Source: Pseudomonas putida (GTDB lineage: Bacteria > Pseudomonadota > Gammaproteobacteria > Pseudomonadales > Pseudomonadaceae). Taken from it: DNA of 64,000 nt. This document shows positions 44,723 to 52,800 of this stretch, piece by piece. The notes beneath the pieces were generated by a model. It ran no database searches. It saw only the letters and a list, made by a program, of their open reading frames with translations, and was not told where the DNA came from. Within the stretch, counting starts at the first letter, position 1, and each line of letters starts with the position of its first letter. Both the position numbers and the translations under genes were made by a program. Location of the stretch: assembly GCF_001636055.1 (NCBI RefSeq), contig NZ_CP011789.1:4712001-4776000 (forward strand), read 5' to 3'.

Positions 44723-45078
44723 GATGGCTCGCTCCAGCCGGCGATTCCCAGGTGCCACGCCAGGCTACGCTGGATCGCCGCATCAGGCACACGCTCGCCC
44801 GACTCGATCATGGCCAGGTACGAGGGGCTGATGCCGACGCTGCGGGCCAGTTGCTCGGGGGCCAGGCCCTTGGCCTGACGCAACTGCGCCAGCTCACCCA
44901 GGGCGGGCAAGCTGGCGCTTTGCTCGATGACTTCGCCACGGCCTTCAGTGACTGCAGCCTGAGGTTCGTCGCTATTGGCTGGCGCCTGCCCGGCTGCCGC
45001 GAGCAGCGCCTGGTACTGGGCCCAGGGAACAACTGCATACTCGGGCTGACCGTCCCGACTGATGACCTGAATACCCAT
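44719..45078 (-). CDS. Xre-family helix-turn-helix protein with Phd-like N-terminus
   Basis: A 119-residue protein. The N-terminal MGIQVISRDGQPEYAVVPWA resembles the short beta/helix start of Phd/YefM antitoxins, and the C-terminal half is an HTH_3 (Cro/CI) domain: LAQLRQAKGLAPEQLARSVG, then ISPSYLAMIESGERVPD with the recognition helix. GAGGGG precedes the ATG. First gene of a two-gene unit. Confidence 0.85.
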   Translation of the reverse strand: MGIQVISRDGQPEYAVVPWAQYQALLAAAGQAPANSDEPQAAVTEGRGEVIEQSASLPALGELAQLRQAKGLAPEQLARSVGISPSYLAMIESGERVPDAAIQRSLAWHLGIAGWSEPS

Positions 45079-45167
45079 ACAACCCCCTCACTGCATGTAA
45101 TCCGTCGGCATAATGCTTATGCCAATTATATGACCAAGTGCAGGAGTCTGTGCAGGTCAGGCCAAAA

Positions 45168-45608
45168 TCAAGGGTGAGGACGTTCCAAGCGCAACGCTTC
45201 CGGGCTGTCCGGCAGACGCTCGACCACCCGCAGGCGCTCGGGTGATTGGCTGTCGCGCCAGGCCTTGAAGCGCGCCAGCTCGTCGCCGACGGTCTTCAGC
45301 ACCCACCCCAGCACGGCGATGTCATCGAGAAAGCCGACACCGACGATCCAGTCCGGAATGGCATCCAGGGGGCTGACGAAATACAGCAGGCCAGCGACGA
45401 TGGTCACCAGCGCCTTGGGGCTTACAGCACGGTACTCGCCACGCCACCAGGCCAGACACAGGCCTTGCATCAGGCGCAGGTCGTCACGCAACTGGCCCAG
45501 CTTGGGGCCCTTGCGGGCCACGGCGAACAGCAGCGCCGGCAGGCGGCCACGGCTGAGCAGGCGCTCGGCCAGCGGCAGGAAACGGGCAAAATTCCAGGGT
45601 GCGCTCAT
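45168..45608 (-). CDS. DUF1232 (YkvA-like) membrane-associated protein
   Basis: A 146-residue protein containing the DUF1232 core: YFVSPLDAIPDWIVGVGFLD followed by DIAVLGWVLKTVGDEL, with about two hydrophobic segments. The SPxDxIPD motif is the family hallmark; function unknown. GGAGAC lies 5 nt before the ATG at 45608, preferred over the in-frame ATG at 45644. A head-to-head pair of DnaA boxes lies 25-51 bp upstream of its start. Confidence 0.85.
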   Translation of the reverse strand: MSAPWNFARFLPLAERLLSRGRLPALLFAVARKGPKLGQLRDDLRLMQGLCLAWWRGEYRAVSPKALVTIVAGLLYFVSPLDAIPDWIVGVGFLDDIAVLGWVLKTVGDELARFKAWRDSQSPERLRVVERLPDSPEALRLERPHP

Positions 45609-45632
45609 GGTGTCTCCAGCATCAGCCAGGAA

Positions 45633-45659
45633 GGTTATCCACATTTATTGTGGATAACC
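45633..45659. promoter_or_regulatory. Inverted pair of consensus DnaA boxes
   Basis: A perfect 11-bp inverted repeat GGTTATCCACA / TGTGGATAACC with spacer TTTAT. Each arm contains TTATCCACA, the strongest form of the DnaA box (TTATnCACA). It is in the presumed promoter of the DUF1232 gene. Confidence 0.7.
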
Positions 45660-45762
45660 TTGTGAACAGGGCAGCGTTTTCAGGCGCTGGGCGCCCACGG
45701 GGCAAGGGTCCCGCTCAGATCGGGCGTTTTTTACACAACCGTTTCAGACAGGCAAACGATTT

Positions 45763-45846
45763 GCGTCAGGCGTGCGGTTGGGTACGCGTCAAGGTACCTC
45801 ATGCTCAGACAGTGAGACACCCGCGGCGTTCGCGTCAAGCGTGCGG
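45763..45846. repeat. Imperfect direct repeat in the gap before the FKBP gene end
   Basis: GCGTCAGGCGTGCGG (45763-45777) recurs as GCGTCAAGCGTGCGG (45832-45846), 14 of 15 identical, 69 bp apart. The rest of the 45660-45857 gap shows a T6 run after CGGGCG (45721-45731) but no gene. Confidence 0.55.
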
Positions 45847-45857
45847 CCCAAATGAAA

Positions 45858-45879
45858 ACGCCCCGTCGAAACGGGGCGT
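45858..45879 (-). terminator. Intrinsic terminator of the FKBP gene
   Basis: ACGCCCCGT / ACGGGGCGT with a 4-nt loop, followed on the minus strand by TTTCATT. It lies 20 nt after the stop codon. Confidence 0.85.
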
Positions 45880-45899
45880 CAGGTATCGCAGTTGCCAGA

Positions 45900-46634
45900 T
45901 TACTTGGCCGGCGCTTCGGCAGGCTCGGCGTCCAGCTTGCTCGGGTCCTTGATGGCCAGCAGCTCGAGGTCGAAGACCAGTACCGAGTTCGCCGGGATCA
46001 GCGGGCTCGGGCTCTGGGCGCCGTAAGCCAGCTCGGCCGGGATGTACAGTTTGTATTTCTCGCCGACGTGCATCAGTTGCAGGCCTTCGACCCAACCTGG
46101 GATCACGCCGCTGACCGGCAGGTCGATCGGGTTGCCGCGCTCAATGGAGCTGTCGAAGACCTTGCCATCGATCAGCTTGCCTTCGTAGTGGACGGTGACC
46201 ACATCGGTCGGCTTGGGCTGCGGGCCGTCGGCCTTCTTCACGACTTCATACTGCAGACCCGAGGCGGTGGTGACCACGCCCGGCTTCTTGGCGTTGTCCT
46301 CAAGGAACTTCTTGCCCTTGGCGGCCGCTTCCTCGCTGGCCTTGGCCAGACGCTCCTCGGCGCGCTTCTGCAGGGCGGTGAAGGCTTCAACCAGCTCTTC
46401 GTCCTTCAGACGGGCTTCTTTCTTGCCGACCGCATCCTCGATACCCAGGGCCACCGCTTTGGAGTCCAGGTCATCCATGCCTTCTTGCGCCAGGCTCTTG
46501 CCCATGTTGAGGCCGATACCGTAGGAGGCCTTCTGTGCTGGGGTCTTCAGCTCGACGCTGCTGGTCTGAGCGTCGCAGCCAGCCAGGACCAGGCCTACCA
46601 GGGCAACCGCAGCCGCCAAACGATGCTGTTTCAT
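45900..46634 (-). CDS. fkpA: FKBP-type peptidyl-prolyl isomerase lipoprotein (FkpA/Mip-like)
   Basis: A 244-residue periplasmic foldase/chaperone. The N-terminus is a lipoprotein signal with lipobox LVLAGC near residue 20; an N-terminal helical dimerisation domain follows (KASYGIGLNMGKSLAQEGMD, SYxIG motif typical of FkpA/Mip) and the C-terminal FKBP domain has VHYEGKLIDGKVFDSS, VIPGWVEGLQLM and AYGAQSP signatures. AAGGAAA precedes the ATG at 46634; an in-frame start 8 codons upstream is less likely since the signal begins at MKQHRLAAAV. The symbol follows the closest enteric relative; FklB is an alternative. Confidence 0.92.
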   Translation of the reverse strand: MKQHRLAAAVALVGLVLAGCDAQTSSVELKTPAQKASYGIGLNMGKSLAQEGMDDLDSKAVALGIEDAVGKKEARLKDEELVEAFTALQKRAEERLAKASEEAAAKGKKFLEDNAKKPGVVTTASGLQYEVVKKADGPQPKPTDVVTVHYEGKLIDGKVFDSSIERGNPIDLPVSGVIPGWVEGLQLMHVGEKYKLYIPAELAYGAQSPSPLIPANSVLVFDLELLAIKDPSKLDAEPAEAPAK

Positions 46635-46905
46635 GCTATTTCCTTGTTCATGCGCCATGAGGGCAATCAGGGTAAAGCCGCGAGCTTATCAGGCGGCCAT
46701 GACCAATGGCTACCGGCATAGGAGCGGGTTTGTGGCAGGAAGTTCCTGTATGAACGAAGGTTCATCGTTGTCACCCTTTGTCACCGAGCAATCCCTGCGC
46801 GAGTGACTGTGCACGAGCGCAGTACCTGACAACTCTGCCAGTTGTGCCAATACCCACAGGTAATTAAGTTTGAGGTGCACATAATCCTCGCAAAGGACCA
46901 CCGTG

Positions 46906-48261
46906 ATGAAACAGAAACCCGAGGTCGATAACCATGTAGATCCAACAGCTCCTCAGCGCGATCCTGCGTCACCCCCGCCAATCAGAGTGGAGCATGATCA
47001 AGCTGAAGAGCAAAAGATTCCTTTCGATCTTGGTTACGGCACCAACGGCTACGCCTATTTCACCAGCAAAGAACGCCCTTCGGTAGGCGAGCCCGAACTT
47101 ATTCTTGCCAGCCGCCACGATGAAAACCGCTTCTATGTGGCGGCTTGGCAAGAAAACCGAGGCACTCATACCTTAATTGTATTCATCACCTGCCTTGATC
47201 GTTATGGTAAGGAAGTTTCGAGCTTCGGCGATCGCGGAAAGTTTCATTTCGACACAGAAACTGCCAGATACAACTTTGTAACAGCCGTGGCCGAGGACAC
47301 CACGGGTAACCTCTTGGTGGCAGCAAGTACTCGGAATGATGCTCAATATCTATGGAAGCTGACCCCCGCGGGGAAACCCGATGAGTCGTTCGGGCAAGGC
47401 AAAGGCTACGTCAATGTCACAGACATGCTGGGCTATAGGTTTGGTATGACACACCTAGTCTCCTTTGAAACGAACTGGTTCATTATCACCGCGAGCCCCA
47501 GTACCGATCAGTATGGTATTTTGGCATTGGATGAGAAAGGTGAAAGAATCATGTCGTTCGGGGTTGCTGGTCACCAGCTGCTCCAGGCTGTGATACCCGA
47601 GAAGTACTCATATTTTTATGGCACGGGAATGGCTGTGATTTCCGCGCCCGGCAACCAGAAGCGCCTCGTCTTCTCGGCTGTTGCACACTCAAACGGTATA
47701 GCCCATTGCCTGACCTGCGCACTGACCAAGGACGGTGAACTCGATACCTCGTTTGGTGAAAACGGGATTCATACATCTGACCCGGACATCACTCCAAACG
47801 GAATGAGCGTTACACAATCACCCGAGTCGATTTTGCTATATGGGTATCGTTGGAACGCGTCAGTTGGCGCAGCAAATCCAATCGTTTATAGGCTTACGCC
47901 TGACGGCAAGCCCGATAAAACATTCAACCATGGCAATATCGTGATTTTTGAAAAACTCGGTGGTTGGAATGCCATGATTCAGTACAAAAAAATGATTGTA
48001 GGATTTGGCGGTTTCTATACTCGCTCTCTGGCGGTGCGGTATAACTATGACGGTACACTCGACAAATCCTTCATGCCCCCGGACGGCCATGGGCAACTTG
48101 GTGATATCTACCCATCTGACGGGTTCTTTGTAAACTCAGGGTCCATGTCCATCGCCATCGACAGCGGCAAGCAACGGATGTTGTTCTGCGGTAACGACGA
48201 GCAACACCAAAATGGCTATAACATCCCTTGCGTGATCGCCATTTCCCTCAAACCAGAGTAA
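46906..48261 (+). CDS. Delta-60 repeat protein, unknown function
   Basis: A 451-residue protein with no signal peptide and a proline-rich, charged N-terminal 45 residues. It contains about six copies of the delta-60 repeat core (L-x-x-D-G-x-x-D-x-S-F-G): LTPAGKPDESFGQG, LDEKGERIMSFGVAG, LTKDGELDTSFGENG, LTPDGKPDKTFNHG, YNYDGTLDKSF and LDRYGKEVSSFGDRG. Such repeats form beta-propeller-like surfaces. Base composition is lower in GC than surrounding housekeeping genes, suggesting acquisition. AAAGGA precedes the ATG at 46906; a GTG directly precedes it. Neighbours give no clue except proximity to the Rhs locus. Confidence 0.75.
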   Translation: MKQKPEVDNHVDPTAPQRDPASPPPIRVEHDQAEEQKIPFDLGYGTNGYAYFTSKERPSVGEPELILASRHDENRFYVAAWQENRGTHTLIVFITCLDRYGKEVSSFGDRGKFHFDTETARYNFVTAVAEDTTGNLLVAASTRNDAQYLWKLTPAGKPDESFGQGKGYVNVTDMLGYRFGMTHLVSFETNWFIITASPSTDQYGILALDEKGERIMSFGVAGHQLLQAVIPEKYSYFYGTGMAVISAPGNQKRLVFSAVAHSNGIAHCLTCALTKDGELDTSFGENGIHTSDPDITPNGMSVTQSPESILLYGYRWNASVGAANPIVYRLTPDGKPDKTFNHGNIVIFEKLGGWNAMIQYKKMIVGFGGFYTRSLAVRYNYDGTLDKSFMPPDGHGQLGDIYPSDGFFVNSGSMSIAIDSGKQRMLFCGNDEQHQNGYNIPCVIAISLKPE

Positions 48262-48293
48262 TCCTGACCCGTTCAAACCTTGGAAGTGGCAGG

Positions 48294-49226
48294 TCAGGGA
48301 AACGCTCCCTCGCGAAACTGACCGGCCACTTCACGCAACACTGCACATACCCACTCCCCGCTCGCATCGGGCGTCAATGCAGTATTTCGACAGATCCCCA
48401 CCGAGCCTCCAGGCTCGCGAACACCGAGGTCCAGCTCGACCAGTTCACCGCGGCGCAGATCGATCAGCACTGCATCGCGCGGCGCCACCCAGACCGCGTC
48501 GCTGCCCAGCAGATAACGCCGGCTCAAGGCCAGGGACAGGGTCTCCAGGCGCTGAGCCGGCATGGCAATGCCACACTGCACGAACAGGCTGTCGGCGTGC
48601 TGGCGGATGGTGGTGCCTGCTGGCGGCAGCACCAGGGCATGGTCGCCGATCCTGGCCCGCTCCAGTGGCTGGCGTGCCAGCAATGGATGGCCAGGACGCA
48701 CCACCAGGCTCATGGATTCGCTGTACAAATGCTCGAACGACAAGCCCTGGATCTGCGGGCTGTCGGTCATCCGCCCGACCACCAGCTCCAGCTCACCCAG
48801 GCGCAGTTGCCCCAGCAACTGCGCACTGACCCCGGTGACCACGCTGATCACCAATGCTTCATGACGTTGATGCAGGCGGCACAGCACCTCCGGCATCAAC
48901 AGCCCCTCGACGGTGGACAGCACCCCTATGCGCACCTGCGACGGCGTCCTGGCCTCGCCGCGCACCGTGCTGACGCCTTCGCGCAGGGCCTGGACGCTGG
49001 GCCCGGCGTAACGCATGAAGCGGGTACCCGCCGAGGTCAGCTCGACGCCTTGTCGGGTGCGCTCGAACAGGCGCGTCTCGAGCAAGTCCTCAAGCTCCTT
49101 GAGCGTCTTGGAAATGGCCGGCTGGCTGATCGCCAGGACATCGGCCGCCCTGGCCAGACTGCCCTGACGGGCGATCTCCAGAAAGCACAGCAAATGGCGG
49201 TACTTGATGCGGGTATCGAGGTTCAT
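48294..49226 (-). CDS. LysR-family regulator, PcaQ-like
   Basis: A 310-residue LysR regulator. The N-terminal winged HTH begins MNLDTRIKYRHLLCFLEIAR with recognition region AISQPAISKTLKELEDLL, and the effector domain contains the LSFEHLYSESMSLVVRPGHP block that I associate with PcaQ, the activator of the protocatechuate pca operon. No pca gene is in this window, so the regulon is unproven. Start at 49226 matches homologue beginnings. Divergent from the Eag chaperone gene across 150 bp. Confidence 0.85.
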   Translation of the reverse strand: MNLDTRIKYRHLLCFLEIARQGSLARAADVLAISQPAISKTLKELEDLLETRLFERTRQGVELTSAGTRFMRYAGPSVQALREGVSTVRGEARTPSQVRIGVLSTVEGLLMPEVLCRLHQRHEALVISVVTGVSAQLLGQLRLGELELVVGRMTDSPQIQGLSFEHLYSESMSLVVRPGHPLLARQPLERARIGDHALVLPPAGTTIRQHADSLFVQCGIAMPAQRLETLSLALSRRYLLGSDAVWVAPRDAVLIDLRRGELVELDLGVREPGGSVGICRNTALTPDASGEWVCAVLREVAGQFREGAFP

Positions 49227-49376
49227 GCACGGCAGTGTAACGGTGTGCATGAGAGCTGCAAGTCGTCTATGAATACCCTTTCCTACAACGACTCGATCCC
49301 ATTCTCACAATGCGCAGCTTGCCCTCAAGGCGCTTGGCTTTGTAGGGTGCAGCTTTCCCCGGCAAGGAGCCAACCG

Positions 49377-49802
49377 ATGTCGCTTTACCAAACCCAGGAC
49401 CTATCACTAGACCTGGGCGCAGAGCTGCCGCAGGACAGCAGCATGAACATGCTGACGTTCCCCGAGCGCGGCACCACCTTGGTGATCGCCCGCAGCCCGC
49501 TCCCCGCAGACCAGTCCTTCGACATCGTCTACCGCCAGCAGCTCGAACAACTGCGCAGTCGCCTCGATGCACACATCACCGAGCCTCAAGCCACGACTTG
49601 CGGAATGGCGCAAGCCATCCAGGGCCTGGAAGTCGGCCTGCAGTTCCAGCGTGGCGAAATTCGCTCGCACCAGCGTCAACTGGCCTATCCCCATGTGCAG
49701 GCACAGCGTCTTATGGTACTGAGCTATAGCAAGGAGACACCGCTGACGGAAAACGACCTCATGCACTGGCAAGCCATCAAGGCGAGCCTGCAGACACGCT
49801 GA
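49377..49802 (+). CDS. DcrB/DUF1795-family Eag chaperone for the Rhs effector
   Basis: A 141-residue soluble protein of the DUF1795 (DcrB) fold: MSLYQTQDLSLDLGAELPQD, then TTLVIARSPLPADQSFDIVY and HVQAQRLMVLSYSKETPLTE. In type VI secretion, Eag proteins of this family bind the N-terminal transmembrane region of PAAR-Rhs effectors and protect it until loading on VgrG. Its position 28 nt before the PAAR-Rhs gene supports that role. AAGGAG precedes the ATG. Confidence 0.85.
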   Translation: MSLYQTQDLSLDLGAELPQDSSMNMLTFPERGTTLVIARSPLPADQSFDIVYRQQLEQLRSRLDAHITEPQATTCGMAQAIQGLEVGLQFQRGEIRSHQRQLAYPHVQAQRLMVLSYSKETPLTENDLMHWQAIKASLQTR

Positions 49803-49830
49803 CACCCCTCCAGCAAGGAAGCCCGGATTC

Positions 49831-52800
49831 ATGGCGCAGGACCTCCACGCCGCCCGCAAGGACGACCTGATACTGCACCCACCGTTGATGGCCGAGCTCA
49901 CCAGCGCGCTGACCGAGGCGGTGGTCTATGCGGCCGCCACGGCCGCAGTGGGTGCGGCCTTGGGCGCCGCCGTCGCCGCCACCATCGGCACCGGCGGTGC
50001 GGCGGCTGCACTGGTGCCGGTGGCCGCCGGCCTGTTGGTAGGCGCGGCCAGTTCGCTGCCCGGCGGCGGCGACAAGAGCATCGGCGAACACATTTCCGAC
50101 TTCAGTGACTGGGTCGGCAACTCGTTGTTCCCGCCCGAGCCCTATGGCGCCATCCTGACCGGCTCCGCCAACGTCCATATCAATGGCGTGCCCGCTGCCC
50201 GTGCTGCCGGCATCAGCCTGGGCGTCGAGGCTTCGCCCGACACCCCCGAGCCCCCCTCCATCCTGGAGAACGTAGGTGCCTACGCCATGTTGGGCGCCTC
50301 GATGATGCTCCCGATCATCGGCATGGCCCAGGACATCGCCAGCATCTTCAACCCGCCGATCACTACACCCGCCGATCCCGGCACCCAGGAGAGGGGCGAG
50401 GATACCATCACCTGCAGCAAGCACCCGGCCAAGAACTTCCTCGCCCAGGGTTCGGACAAGGTCTTCATCAACGGCCAGCCCGCAGTTCGGGTCGGCGACA
50501 AGACCACCTGCGACGGCCCTGTGGGCATGACCTTCTCACCCAATGTGCGCATCGGCGGCGGCACCCTGACCGTGCGCGATATCCGCGACGGCAAGAGCGC
50601 ACTGGCGAAGATCATCGGCATCGTCGCCGGCATGCTCCTCTCGCGCCGGGGTGGCAAGGCCCGCTCACGCCCGGGCAAGGCACCCAAGCCAAAGTCGATG
50701 ATTCCCAAGTGCAAGGGCCATCCGGTGATCGTCTCCAGCGGTGCCAAGCTGCTCGACGGCCCTGACGACCTGGATTTCGCCCTCCCCGGCCTGCTGCCGA
50801 TCGAGTGGGCCCGGCGCTACGACAGCAACGACACGCGCGGCGATGGTGTGTTCGGCCTCGGCTGGAGCCTGCCTTATGAAGTGCGCATGGAGCGTGTCCC
50901 CCACCCTGAAGGGGGCGAGCTGTGGATCTATGTCGACGAGGAAGGCACGCGTATCGAACTGGGGCGCCTGCAGCCAGGCAGCGCGCTGGTCAGCAGCCTC
51001 GACGGCCTGGCGTTCTTCCATCAGGATGCCGGCATCACCGTGGTCGAGGACATCTACAGCGGCCAGTACCAGGTGCTGCGCACCGACCCGCACGACCCGA
51101 GTCGTTCACGCCTGGTGCAACTGGGGGATCGCAACCTCAACCGCCTTGACCTGCTCTACGACAACGACGGCCGCCTGCAGTACCTGGTCGACACCTTTGG
51201 CCGCACGGTGGTCGAACTGCTCTACGACAGCGTGCATGCTCGCCGCGTCGGCCAGGTGCAACGTCTGTTCCTGCGCGAGGGCAACGACTTTGTGGTCGAA
51301 CGCCGTGAAACCCTCGCCACCTACACTTACACCCCTGCCGGTCAACTGAGCGAAGTACACGAGCCGGGCGGCCAGGTGCTGCGACGCTTCAGCTATACCC
51401 CTGAAGGCCTGATGGCCAGTCACACCCTGGCCAGCGGTGCGACCTTCCATTACCAGTGGCAGCGCTTCGCCGCCGTCCCTCGTCCGACACCGAACCTGCC
51501 GCCGCTGCTCGAGCCGCAGCCAGACCATGAGTGGCGGGTGATCCGTCACTGGAGCGAAGACGGCGAGGACTACCACTTCCACTACGACCTGGCGCAGGGT
51601 CATACCGAGGTCACCGACAGCCTAGGTCGCAAGGAACATTTCGAGTGGGGCCCGTTGCACGAGGTATTGGTGTACGTAGATGCACTGGGCCAGCGCTGGC
51701 AGGAAGAGGTCGTCCATGGCCAGTTGCTGGCGAGCATCGACCCGCAAGGCGCCGAGTGGCGATACCACTACGATGCACTCGGGCGCCTGATCGAAAGCCA
51801 TGACCCACTTGGACGTTGCGAGCGCACCACCTACACCGAGCACTGGGCGCTGCCCACGCACATCAGCGATGGCGCAGGCCGCACCTATCGCAACGCCTAC
51901 GACACCCGCGGCAATCTGATCAGTACCACCGACCCACTGGGGCGCACCACGCGCTACCGTCACGATCGACAAGGCCGGGTGGAACAGGTCATCGATGCAC
52001 AGGGCAAGACCCGCCAGCTGGAATGGAACGCCCGGGGGCAACTGATTCGCTACAGCGACTGCTCCAACCGCACCACCCTCTGGCGCTATGACGAGCGCGG
52101 TCACCTGAGCGAAGTCTTCAACGGCCGCAACAACCGCACCCGCTATCGTTTCGACGCCCGTGGCCACCTGCTGGAAAGCACCCGCGCAGACGGGCGCGTC
52201 GACCGCTACCAGGTAAACCTGTCGGGGCAGTTGACCCAGCACATCGACCCTGGGCAGCAGCTCACCCGATGGCACTACGACGAGCGTGGGCGTCTCAGCC
52301 AACGCACCGACGCCATGGGGCTCACCCTTCGCTTCGCCTGGGATGCGCACGACCGCCTGCAGCGTCTGCAAAACGAAAACGGCGAGCACTACGCCTTCCA
52401 CTGGGATGCCCTGGACCGCCTGGCCGCCCAGCACAACCTCGATGGCGGCGGTCACAGCTATCGCTACGATGCAGCGGGCAATGTCATTGAGGCGAAGCTG
52501 CACCCGGCACGCGACGCCGAGCCGACGTTCCCCGGCAGCCCGCCGGAACCCGAAGCGTCGATACAGTCGCAATACTTCGAGTACGACGACGCCGGGCGCC
52601 TGTTGCGCAAGCGCACCGACGACGGCGTCACCGACTACGAATATGACCTCGCCGACAACCTGCTGGCGATCACCTTCACCAACCTGCAGGGAGAGCCAAA
52701 ACGGCTCGCCTTCAGTCATGACGCCCTCGGGCAACTGCTGAGTGAAACCGGTGAAGCGGGCCGGCTTGCCTACGAACATGACGAACTGGGCAACCTGCAG

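Noticed and set aside
46750..46765. Inverted repeat ATGAAC-gaag-GTTCAT before the delta-60 gene
   Set aside because: Short, single and not linked to a recognisable promoter or regulator.
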